This document shows positions 50,857 through 62,800 of a stretch of 64,000 nt of DNA, one piece after another (within the stretch, counting starts at the first letter, position 1; every line of letters starts with the position of its first letter). The notes under the pieces are model-generated. The model saw only the letters and a list, made by a program, of their open reading frames with translations, was not told the origin of the DNA and did not search any database. The position numbers were made by a program, and so were the translations under genes. Origin of the DNA: Saccharomyces mikatae IFO 1815 (taxonomy: Eukaryota > Ascomycota > Saccharomycetes > Saccharomycetales > Saccharomycetaceae); assembly GCF_947241705.1 (NCBI RefSeq), contig NC_079259.1, positions 372,001 to 436,000 on the forward strand, read 5' to 3'.

Positions 50857-51789
50857 TTAAAAAACAAATGGAATCAAGAATGCTCTTCTAGTATGATACT
50901 TTTTGTTCTTCTTTTGAGCCCATGCGTACATCTGGACAGTTGAAACGGTCAAAAATAAAACGGCAAACAAATTGAACTTGAAGACAAAGGTAAACCAAAT
51001 CCAGGACCAAACTTCGAAGGAATAGTTAGGAGCGACAAAAAGTTTGAAAATACCTTGATTCAATGGGACGCGGATCTTAGCGTTACCGTGTTTCTTTTGA
51101 TAGTCACCCCAGAGGCGCAATTTAATGTGACAGTAGAGATTCCATAGTTCTGAAACGACAAAGAGACCAATCAACGTACTTAAGTCATCCAATTTCAGAT
51201 AAGAGTAATATTTAAATAACTTAGCATTTCCAAATGGGAAGCCGTAGCCAAAGTAGCCGAATGAAATGAGACCACTTAAAACCCAGTAATGGAAACAGTT
51301 TTTGAACAAATTGAAAATTGGCATGGTGGCTAAAGAAAATTGATGAATAAATAAAGTTTCAAATAATCTCTTACCATAATGCACTAGAATTAAAGAATAT
51401 GCAACCCTGTTTAAAAATGGATTGTATTCAGAACTACCACTATGCCATCTATCGACGAATGTTGGAATTGTAGATAGGTAGTAAAAAAGAGAGTGAACCA
51501 AAATCGGACCCAAATACTCGCAAAAGAAGACTAATCTCCACGAAATTTGGGGGCCCAGATCCTTGATGAATAATTCCATTGAGTCATCAGCCTCTTCTTG
51601 AAAAAAGGATTCGGAAATAACTGGAACTTGTTTACTTTCCTTCTTATAGGTTAATCTAATCCTATACTTACTGATGTTTCTATTGTTTTCAGAGATTCGC
51701 TTTAGAACATCATCCAAAGTAAGCTTTTTGGACAGATCGATTTCAGTGTCCCTCAACCCTTTAGAGCGACTCTTGATAGTGACAGGCAT
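50857..51789 (-). CDS. TSC13: very-long-chain trans-2-enoyl-CoA reductase
   Basis: 310 residues when started at MPVTIKSRSKGL, equal to S. cerevisiae. The frame is open 13 codons upstream, but those residues have no counterpart. Tsc13 does the last step of the fatty-acid elongation cycle in the ER (enriched at nucleus-vacuole junctions), feeding very-long-chain fatty acids to sphingolipids. It has an N-terminal ubiquitin-like segment and several membrane spans from about residue 84 on. Lys140 (HYGKRLFE) and Tyr256 (VAPNYSFEVW), reported as critical residues, are both kept. The C-terminus is basic (KKNKKYHTRRAFL). Confidence 0.96.
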   Translation of the reverse strand: MPVTIKSRSKGLRDTEIDLSKKLTLDDVLKRISENNRNISKYRIRLTYKKESKQVPVISESFFQEEADDSMELFIKDLGPQISWRLVFFCEYLGPILVHSLFYYLSTIPTFVDRWHSGSSEYNPFLNRVAYSLILVHYGKRLFETLFIHQFSLATMPIFNLFKNCFHYWVLSGLISFGYFGYGFPFGNAKLFKYYSYLKLDDLSTLIGLFVVSELWNLYCHIKLRLWGDYQKKHGNAKIRVPLNQGIFKLFVAPNYSFEVWSWIWFTFVFKFNLFAVLFLTVSTVQMYAWAQKKNKKYHTRRAFLIPFVF

Positions 51790-51996
51790 AGTAGTAATGA
51801 ATTCAAATATTATTCTTCTTCCAAGCACCTCAATTGGTCATTGGATAGCTAGCAAATTCTAATTCTTGACCTTACGTTCTCAAAAATTCACGCTCTCTCT
51901 TCCTATCCCTTTTAAAGATTCATTGACATTATACGTACAAAATGATATCATTAATTATATTTTTCATTTTTTTTTTCAATTTTTTTTTCTTTTTCT

Positions 51997-52026
51997 TGAA
52001 AAATTTTTCAAACTGGAAAGCTCATC
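51997..52026. promoter_or_regulatory. RRPE and PAC elements before NOP1
   Basis: A palindromic RRPE (TGAAAAATTTTTCA, 51997-52010) is followed by a PAC core in reverse (CTCATC, 52021-52026). They lie about 200-230 bp upstream of the NOP1 ATG in the divergent TSC13-NOP1 region, which also holds poly-T tracts (51966-51990). The pair marks ribosome-biogenesis genes. Confidence 0.7.
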
Positions 52027-52169
52027 TCTCTTGAATGTATAATACTTCCTTTCTCTAGCTTTTGAAAAGTTTTATATAGTTAAGAAGTTTTCCTAACGTC
52101 GATATAATACTGTTATATAAAGTAATACTTCGAGAAACTATAAGATTATCATCCACTCGATATATCTAG

Positions 52170-53219
<1,050 letters not shown>

Positions 53220-53935
53220 GTTGAGTAAAAGAAACTAGTCAGAAGTATCTGATAGTTCATTCGATTATTAACAGAATTATTGTTTCGTTTATATATATTT
53301 CCCCATTCAGATTCACTTCCTATTTGAAATTTTTTGTAACCCTCGACTTTGTAAAATAGATATTACTAAATTCTTTTAGAGAACGAAAGTATTGTACGTA
53401 TTCGCCATGAAAAAGAAATGAATACATATGATGACTTTTGGTCATCGATTATTAAGAACAAGTAAATATAGTAATCGTAATACTATTCTCCGAGTTTTGG
53501 AGTCTGTAGTCATATTGTGGAGAAGTTGTTTGATCAGCAGAAAAAAAAAATAACTGTACGGCACATCACTTTCCCCAGTTTATCTTTGGCCTTGACTTAA
53601 GAACAATTTAATGAAATTTTATTCTTGAAGGTTCACTTAATCATCTGTTATTATTTCGCATGTGCCGCTTTCCACTATTTTATTTTCCATTCAGCATAGG
53701 TAACATCATTACATACGCAAGCTCGCAGTATTTACTATTTATCATGGATGAGAGGCAATATACGACCAAAAGGACGTCTCGTTCATAAGGAATAGTGTGT
53801 CGTCCCATTACTTGGTAATAATCAGGTTGGGAAACTTTCACTAGCAGCTTCAATCTAGGAGTAAATCCTTAGGAAAAGTTTAGTTTAGGAATTATTGTTT
53901 GGATCGCGGAGCACTCAAGAATCAAAAATAGTACA
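53220..53935. other. intergenic NOP1-SLX5
   Basis: 716 bp holding the NOP1 3' end and the SLX5 promoter. AT-rich, no RNA gene, LTR or credible ORF seen. Confidence 0.5.
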
Positions 53936-55795
53936 ATGCATGGTGATACTAATGGACGAACAAAGAGTGATCATAGTCCATCGGCCAGTAGTCCAGATGA
54001 GGCAGTTATATTGATTGACAGTGATAAAGAAGAAGACGCTTCTATTCGCGAGGCTAATCTTCCTGTCCGGTTGTATCCAGACAGAAGGGTAGGGAGACGA
54101 CGTGATGCTTTAAATAGGTTTGTCAGATCAGATTCAAGGAACAGAAATGCCCAAAGGATTCATACAACAACGACTTCTGAGTATTCCAATACTCAAGGTA
54201 ATAACGATGATGTAACCATAATACGAGAAGTTGGACGCTTTTTTGGAGATGAAGGGCCTATTGATCCTTCTGCGCATTATGTGGATCTTGATGAAGAGCC
54301 AGGTTCTGAAACATTGGAGGCTCCAAGAACTATTCGAGTGGATAACGCAAACGGGTATTTAAATGACAGTCATGACGATAATGAGAACGATGATGGTTTG
54401 ACAATAGTTGAAGAGAGAACGACACGTCCTAGAATAACCCTGAACCTGCCAGGCGGAGAAAGGCTTGAGGTAAATGCAACGACAACAGACATACCGATAC
54501 GGAGGTCATTTGAATTTCAAGAAGATTTGGCAGCATCAAGAAGGCAATTATTGAGAAGAAGTGCCACAAGAGCTCGTAGTTTATTTGTGGACCGGTCTGA
54601 TGAAAATGATGAAGATTGGACAGAACATACTCATAGCTTACCTGAAACTATTCAGAGGGCTCGTAGAGAAAGTCATATGCGAATGAATCGTAGGATTGCA
54701 GAAAGACAACTTATGGCACAACAACAGAGGATTTCTAGGGACGAAAATACGAGTACTTCTTTTAGGTTACAATCAATTAGGGAACGGATTCAATCTTATA
54801 CACCAGATGTTCGTAGTGCTTTCCATCATGCTGAGTCACTACATGAATTCAGGTCTATTTTACAAAATGTTGCTCCAGTTACTTTGCAAGAATGTGAAGA
54901 GGAACTAATGGCACTATTTACTGAGTTCAGAAACCAACTGTTGCAGAATTGGGCAATAGAAAGGGTTAGAAATACTCAGGAAGAAGCTTTAAGACTTCAC
55001 CGAGAAGCGTTAGAAAGACAAGGAAGAACAACCGGAAGAAATTTTCATCGTGGCGTATTCCGTGAATCAATTGCAAACTATCTTAACTTCAATGGAGATG
55101 ATGGCTTTTTAAGTCGTTTGTGGAGTGGCTCAGTACTAAATGATGCTGACGAAGAGCGTCACACCCAAAACATCATTGATATGATCCAAGAGAGAGAAGA
55201 ACGGGAACGGGACGTCGTCATGAAGAATTTAATGAACAAAACTAAGGCTCAACAGGAAGAATTTGAAGCTAGGGCAGCCAGCTTGCCAGAAGGTTATAGC
55301 GCGTCATTTGACACAACGCCAAAAATGAAACTAGATATTATGAAAAATGGCAAAGAGGAAACAATCATTGTGACAGACGATGATTTAGCCAAAACGCTAG
55401 ATGATATCCCTGTTTGTTGTTTATGTGGTGCAGAACTGGGCGTAGGCATACCAGATGATTTTACTGGAATGAGTCAAAGGGACCGTGGCATTTCATTTGA
55501 AGGGTTAGTATCGAAATACAAATTCCACTGCCCCTACCAAACCCTAGCGCGACCCTCAGTGCTTGACAGGGATTTATCAAAGCGAACGTTTATTGCATCG
55601 TGTGGTCATGCATATTGCGGCAGATGTTTCGCCAGGATTGATAATGCCAAAAAGAAATCTAAGACACCTAAAAAGAAATTGGCTCAACTAAAAGGTTCAG
55701 CTCATCCAGATAATTATGGTCCTAAATTATGTCCCGCAGAGTCTTGTAAGAAGCTGATTCGTTCAAGAGGGAAGTTGAAAGAAGTATACTTTTAG
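53936..55795 (+). CDS. SLX5: SUMO-targeted ubiquitin ligase subunit
   Basis: 619 residues, the S. cerevisiae length. Slx5 pairs with Slx8 as a SUMO-targeted ubiquitin ligase acting in genome stability, including at nuclear pores. SUMO-interacting motifs are visible as VILIDSD (24-30), VTIIREV (about 93), a YVDLDEE segment and LTIVEE. The middle is Arg/Glu-rich and helical. The C-terminal RING has CCLCGAELG, then HCPY, CGHAYCGRCFARI and LCPAESC; the spacing between the first two Cys pairs is long, as known for Slx5. The frame is complete. Confidence 0.96.
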   Translation: MHGDTNGRTKSDHSPSASSPDEAVILIDSDKEEDASIREANLPVRLYPDRRVGRRRDALNRFVRSDSRNRNAQRIHTTTTSEYSNTQGNNDDVTIIREVGRFFGDEGPIDPSAHYVDLDEEPGSETLEAPRTIRVDNANGYLNDSHDDNENDDGLTIVEERTTRPRITLNLPGGERLEVNATTTDIPIRRSFEFQEDLAASRRQLLRRSATRARSLFVDRSDENDEDWTEHTHSLPETIQRARRESHMRMNRRIAERQLMAQQQRISRDENTSTSFRLQSIRERIQSYTPDVRSAFHHAESLHEFRSILQNVAPVTLQECEEELMALFTEFRNQLLQNWAIERVRNTQEEALRLHREALERQGRTTGRNFHRGVFRESIANYLNFNGDDGFLSRLWSGSVLNDADEERHTQNIIDMIQEREERERDVVMKNLMNKTKAQQEEFEARAASLPEGYSASFDTTPKMKLDIMKNGKEETIIVTDDDLAKTLDDIPVCCLCGAELGVGIPDDFTGMSQRDRGISFEGLVSKYKFHCPYQTLARPSVLDRDLSKRTFIASCGHAYCGRCFARIDNAKKKSKTPKKKLAQLKGSAHPDNYGPKLCPAESCKKLIRSRGKLKEVYF

Positions 55796-55964
55796 AACGT
55801 GTGTAAGGGCATTTTCGAATTATTATCATTATATATTATCTACTTGCATGAACGTTTTACCACGCTCATTTACTTAAGGTTAGAAGATCAGGGGTACGAC
55901 CGTGCTTTGTTTAATATAGTGGATCAATGTGAGAACTGTGTTACCAAAAAGATGTGTGCATAGT

Positions 55965-56372
55965 TTAGAACAGCATATCCAAGGTACAGCATAAACACAA
56001 CCCTGCTAAACAGCCTGTTAAACAGTCCTGGTTTCCACTACTGGTTGGCTGTTGTTGAACATAAATGGGCTGTTGTGGATGCTGTTGGTAGTATTGAGGC
56101 TGTTGCTGTTGGTAGTATTGAGGCCCTTGTTGATAATATTGTTGTTGCTGAGGCGGATAATATTGTTGTTGGCTTTGCGCGGGAGCGTAACCCCTAGATC
56201 CTGTTTCATATCCTGGCGGTGGGGCGGTAGGACGAGAATACTGAAACGAACGTGATGCAGTGAGAATACAAGGGTTGGTTAGTAAGACGTGATCTGTTTA
56301 AAAGTAAAATTCTCAAAATAAACCTACGCTTTGTTTCGATGTGGAATTTCCGTAATAATCTTGAGCTGACAT
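55965..56372 (-). CDS. CYSTM-family tail-anchored membrane protein (spliced)
   Basis: Homologue of YDL012C. Exon 1 is 56328-56372 ([15 protein letters not shown]) and exon 2 is 55965-56240, giving 106 residues (107 in S. cerevisiae). The middle is Gln/Tyr/Pro-rich (YYQQ and PQYYQQ repeats). The C-terminus [19 protein letters not shown] is the Cys-rich CYSTM membrane module, thought to sit in the plasma membrane and linked by family to stress tolerance; the exact role is unknown. Without splicing the frame ends four codons after exon 1, so the intron is real. Found by reading the sequence rather than as one open frame. Confidence 0.92.
56241..56327 (-). other. YDL012C intron
   Basis: 87-nt intron on the minus strand: 5' site GTAGGT at 56327 (the usual yeast form is GTATGT), branch point TACTAAC at 56278-56284, 3' end TTTCAG at 56241. 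The branch point is perfect; the 5' site differs from consensus at position 4. Confidence 0.9.
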
Positions 56373-57871
<1,499 letters not shown>

Positions 57872-58337
57872 AATTGTTCAGAATTAAAAATAAAAACAAA
57901 ATCGTACAAAATATAATAGATTCGGAAATTGATAGTCCTCTCAACTTTAAGGCATTCTTCCATTCTGTTAAAGCAAGCCATCATCAGGAACGTTATTATA
58001 CCTATTACATCTTTTTAGAAGGATCATTCAAAAAATAATGAAAAAAACCTTATTGCCTTTATAAGCATGCATATATATATATATATAACTTTATGGTTTT
58101 ATTATTTGCAATGTTTTCTGTCTCATGCTATGCATCTCATGTGGACAAGTTTGTTCTATGCACTTTTGTCTGTCTGCGTTTTGATATGAGGGGTGAATTT
58201 GGGATGTACGCGTCCAAAAATAATCCTTGTGTCCTTTCCTGTCTATAAGATAAAAAAAATGATGTATTCTTTTCATACAATATATGCTTTGGTAGGAAGA
58301 GCTTAACAAAGGAATCAAAGTATGGAAAAATAAAACT
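57872..58337. other. intergenic GRX6-APC11
   Basis: 466 bp. A TATATA microsatellite lies at about 58069-58087. The S. cerevisiae annotation has the uncharacterised minus-strand ORF YDL009C here; the minus-strand frames readable in this window (83-85 codons) overlap each other and the APC11 start, so I do not call a gene. Confidence 0.5.
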
Positions 58338-58835
58338 ATGAAAGTCAAAATTAACGAAGTTCACAGTGTGTTTGCTTGGACGTGGCAAATACCTAGTATA
58401 TCCGATGAAAAAGTAACTAACGATAAGCTAAATGACAATGATGAAAACGAAGATGTCTGTGGCATCTGTCGCGCCAGTTATAATGGTACTTGTCCAAGCT
58501 GTAAATTTCCAGGTGATCAGTGTCCTTTGGTGATTGGAGTATGTCATCATAACTTCCATGATCATTGTATATACCGATGGCTTGATACGCCGACTTCTAA
58601 AGGGCTGTGTCCGATGTGTAGGCAAAGGTTCCAGTTACAAAAGGGCCTAGCAATTAATGACGCTCATATTCAAAAATTCGTTGAGATAGTTTCAAGGAGA
58701 AGAGAAGAGATGATAGAAGAAGGTGTCGCTGAGGATTTTGTGGATTTTGATGAACCAATACGGCAAAATACGGATAATGCAATTGACAGGTCACAGGTCG
58801 ATACAGTTCTAGACGAAGACTTCTTGTTACGATAA
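58338..58835 (+). CDS. APC11: anaphase-promoting complex RING subunit
   Basis: 165 residues, the S. cerevisiae length. Apc11 is the RING-H2 catalytic subunit of the APC/C and works with the cullin Apc2 to ubiquitylate securin and mitotic cyclins. The RING-H2 reads CGICRASYNGTCPSCK, then CPLVIGVCHHNFHDHCIYRWL and CPMCRQRFQ, with the extra Cys pair that binds a third zinc in this family. WTWQIP near residue 15 is the conserved N-terminal strand that pairs with Apc2. The C-terminal acidic extension is fungal-specific. Confidence 0.97.
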   Translation: MKVKINEVHSVFAWTWQIPSISDEKVTNDKLNDNDENEDVCGICRASYNGTCPSCKFPGDQCPLVIGVCHHNFHDHCIYRWLDTPTSKGLCPMCRQRFQLQKGLAINDAHIQKFVEIVSRRREEMIEEGVAEDFVDFDEPIRQNTDNAIDRSQVDTVLDEDFLLR

Positions 58836-59129
58836 GAGAAGTTAAGTAACCACAACCAACTTTCCCTCTTTATGGTTCTCTTCTTGTCAAGACTATTACC
58901 ACTTTGTGTATTTAGATGATAGTATAATGTTAATTTTTCTTTTCATATTACAGATTAAGGGATTTGATAATCTTTTTTTAATTGTTCTATAGGTATTCGA
59001 CAAAATACTTATGCACCTTGTACAGTTGAAACTTGAGCCAAGCTCAATAGACAAAAAAAGAAATAAAGAGTAGTGCTAATTCGCCCAATGGTGATAACGG
59101 TTTTGTGTCAGTTGATGTTGATGCAAAAA

Positions 59130-59202
59130 TGCTTCCAATCGGAGTTGAACCGATGATCTCCACATTACTAGTGTGGCGCCTTACCAACTTGGCCATAGAA
59201 GC
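59130..59202 (-). tRNA. tT(AGT): tRNA-Thr, anticodon AGT
   Basis: 73 nt on the minus strand, GCTTCTATGGCCAAGTTGG at the 5' end and TTGGAAGCA at the 3' end, anticodon loop CTAGTAA, T-loop GGTTCGACTCC. No intron. The retrotransposon nest at 59286 and beyond lies on its 5' side, 84 bp from the tRNA start, as expected for elements targeted to Pol III genes. Confidence 0.97.
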
Positions 59203-59285
59203 TTATAACTTGTGATTTATTCGTGTAAAAAACTATGTTATATAAAAATTAAAAGAATTTCAGGATCTAAATTAAATACTGAGTA

Positions 59286-59308
59286 TGTTGGAATAAGTGA
59301 TTACTAAT
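59286..59308 (+). mobile_element. 23-bp start of a Ty4/Tsu4-type LTR
   Basis: The first 21 bases (TGTTGGAATAAGTGATTACTA) are identical to the start of the LTR of the element at 59410 onward but in the opposite orientation. The remainder is expected on the far side of the inserted elements, beyond the window. Too short to be certain of its origin. Confidence 0.5.
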
Positions 59309-59409
59309 TGAGATAATAGTGGAGTTTGATGTAATTGTTGGGATTCCATTTTTTATAAGGCAATAATATTAGGTATGTAGATATACTAGAAGTTCTCCTC
59401 AGGGATTTA
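59309..59409 (-). mobile_element. delta LTR 3' part (Ty1/Ty2 type)
   Basis: 101 bp matching the 3' end of a delta LTR on the minus strand, including the block around AGAACTTCTAGTATAT and GGAATCCCAACAATTACATC. It stops at the border of the Ty4/Tsu4-type element; the rest of this LTR should follow beyond the window. The 5 bp before the younger element are ATTTA (59405-59409), the expected target duplication. Confidence 0.8.
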
Positions 59410-59738
59410 TGTTGATAATTAGTAGTTTAGTAAGTTGTAATAATTAAGAATAGTCGTTCCTTCTTAATCTATATAAGAGAGGTATATAAAACACACGCTG
59501 ATTGGTTATATTAAACCAAAAGGTTCAGACATAAATCAGAGTGTTAATGATAAGAATTTGATGATAACTCATCTTCTTATATAATAAGTTCTGATCAATT
59601 AATAGATCTTTATCTCATTACTGCAGTAAATTCTATTATTAGAATTTTTCTACTTCAATTTATACGAAGACGTATAGTTGCAATAACTTAATCCAATTTA
59701 TACGAATAGGTGTATAGTAGTAATCACTTATTCCAACA
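59410..59738 (-). repeat. 3' LTR of the Ty4/Tsu4-type element
   Basis: 329 bp on the minus strand from TGTTGGAATAAGTGATTACT (at 59738) to ATTATCAACA (at 59410). It shares its second half with the solo LTR at 33009-33387 but is about 50 bp shorter in the first half. Confidence 0.92.
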
Positions 59739-59812
59739 TGCCCCCTTAAAGATATATTATTGTACTCCAACAGATATCTGCTATGTGTTTGGTTCTTAAG
59801 TAATTTTAATTA

Positions 59813-62800
59813 TCAATAGTCCGTTGAGGCCAAAATATCCTGTGGTGTTATCTGATTGTTCAATACTTTAATAAATCTATCAAAATCAGATATTGAGACT
59901 GGTTTGGTAAGTAAATCTGCTATATTATCTTTACCTTTTATTTTTATTAGTTTTATAATCTTCTCTTTTATTTTCTCTTTAATTATTTCTGTTTTTATCC
60001 ATGTGAACTTCTGTTTGGGTTGTAGATAGCTCCGATTTAAACCTTCGATAGCTGGTTTTGAATCAGTAAGCATTGTAAGTTCCTTATCTCCACCTTCTCC
60101 GAGTTCTGTTAAGGTTGCCTTCAGTGTTTCTGAGTCTGCATAGCCTTCATAGATAGCATGAAGTTCTGCTTCAGTTGAGGATACGCACTTGTTTGAGCTT
60201 TTATTAGAATAAACATTGAAGATATTTTTTCCATACCAAATTATAACACCAATTCTTGATTGTGCATCGTATTCTGTTCCAACTGATGCATCTGTGATAG
60301 TAGTAATTTTCTTATCTTTGTTAAGATCTCTATCATAGTGTATTCCTATATTCGTATGTTGTACCAGGTATTGTATGATTTTATAAATCATGTAGAACAC
60401 CTGTTTATGAGGAAAGTTTACTAATCTAGCCACCTTCTTAACCGCAAATTCAACATCATATCTACATTTGTACCTAACATAGTTAAGTTCACCTAATAGT
60501 TGCTGTAATTTCAACACGCCGTCTTTGTATTCCTTTTCGGTCATTTTTAATTCTCCGTTTTTAGGATCAATCTTGTATATTGATATGTGTGGAATTGACC
60601 TTTTTCTAACCTTATCCAATTCCTTTTTATATTTCTCACCCATTTTTTCTATAAATGATTTTAACGTCAAATCAACCGTACCAAGTTTTTTGTTATAGAT
60701 CAAATCCATTCCTAGAATATCTGTATCCAAAATACCATCTATTAAGGTACCAGTAATTTTTAATTCAAAGGTTTTTTTTAAATTGTTTATGAAATCATCT
60801 AGTCTTTGTTCATCACTTGCTGCAATCACACAGTCATCAACATAAACTGCGATCATGAGTTTTTTATCTTTGGATTGGTATAGTCCTGGAGTATAAGTAT
60901 TATCTTTTAATCCAACACTATTTAAATATCGTCTAAGATGGTCGTTCCATTCTTTAGGACTCTGTTTGAGACCATATAGTGCTTTATCTAGTTTAACAAC
61001 GCATCTTCTGTCATGCGGGTGTGGAATGTATATGTCTTCTTCCAGTTTAGCATATAAGAACGCATGGTTAATATCTAGTGTTTTCATGAACATATTCCTA
61101 TTGTTTGCAATCATCAGAAATATTTTAATGTGGTTATGGTTTAGGGATTCTGTTCCAATAACGTTATACGTGTCTGGTGTCTGGATATCACCTCTACAAA
61201 CAATTCTTGCTTTATAGATACCATTTCTCTTCTTTGAGAATATTGTATTTGTCGGAATTATTAAATTACTGGGAACATCAGATCTGTTGTATTTGACATC
61301 AACGTCAAATACTTTCATATCCTTGAGATTCTGTAATTCTTTCCTGTATGCCTCTTTATAAGCATGTTTTTCTTTGAGATCAGCATTTCCTGAAATAGCT
61401 TCATTGTAGTATATGGTTTTAATTCTCGGTGCAGAACTTGTTTCTGTGTTATCCGGAAGTAATTTAATTATATTCTTTCTCTGACGCTTATTGTCTCTTT
61501 CAACCATGTCATGAAACGAGGTCCTGTTTTCAACAGGCCGCTTTCTTTTCTTATTCAAAGAATTAAACGTTTTATTCAGGAATCCAGCTTTGTTTATTGC
61601 TGGTTTTTCTGACTCAATTGTTTCATCTGTTATTATTGATGATTTTAGTGTAGCATTCTGTTTTTCCGCTTCGCTATTTTCCATCACTTGTACTAACTCT
61701 TCATTATTACCTTCCAATGAGATACTTGTATCAGAGTTATTTTTGTTTTCTACCTTGTTTGATTCAACCTGTGTTTGGTCAGTATTGTCCATAACATTTA
61801 TAACCAGGGGCAGGTGATGACTTTCTTCGTGAGTAGAATAGTCATCATTTTGAACATCATTGTCCTTTAATGATGTAACATTTGATTCAGTTTGAACATC
61901 TACGTATTGAGAGGTGTCATAACTTGAGGTTTTTGAATCTAAATCTTGTTCAAATAATACTTCTGGATCAACAATGTTTTCGAATAATTCTTGTTGTGAT
62001 TGTAAGATATTATCATCTGTTACATTGTCCTTATTACTTGCAACTGTAACTGATTCATTAGTAGGATCATGTGAAATATAATCGCTCTCATCTTCTGATG
62101 ATTCCTTGTAATTTATTTCCTTTCCACTGATCTTCCTATGAGTTCTGCTAGCAATATTATCATCATTGTTGATGTTTATGCTGTTCTGGCTTCCAACAAG
62201 GTTCCCTTGTAGTGCCGTGGGGACTCTATAAACATTTTCATCGAGAATATCCTCATCAGTATTACTTGATTTATTAATTTCGTTTCGATCGCTTTCAGTA
62301 GTGATCTTTTCTTTTGAGTGAAGATCTGAATCTATATCCATGTTTTTCACATGATTGTATTCGTCTTCTTCCTCTTCTTCTATGTTAGCAAAGACGTAGT
62401 CTAAATTACCTTCTAGATTATCACTAGGAGATGGGTACTTAGCATTTAATTCAATCTGAGCTAATTCTTCTGTGGTGAACAAGTCTGTAAGTAGTGTAAC
62501 TTGTTTATGGTCATCTTCGTAATTTTCCAATGCATCATATAACCTGGAAACAGCATCTGAGTTTTCTGCTTCATTGATGGAATCTGATCTACTTTGATCA
62601 TCTGGGTATATGTTCTGTGTGTTCCTTAATATTGGATCCACTGCATAGTCTGGAATTGTGTAATTATCTGAAGTGAGAATTTTTTTAATAGATGGTACAA
62701 AAAATTTGTATCCGTGACTATTAGGATCTTTGCATAATATTATAGCACGAAGTCCTGATGGTTTTAGTTTATTGTGATTATGATTCCAAATTATTCCTTG

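Noticed and set aside
58091-58388. Minus-strand frames at the position of YDL009C
   Set aside because: They overlap the APC11 5' end and one another and do not show a recognisable protein; the S. cerevisiae ORF itself is poorly supported.
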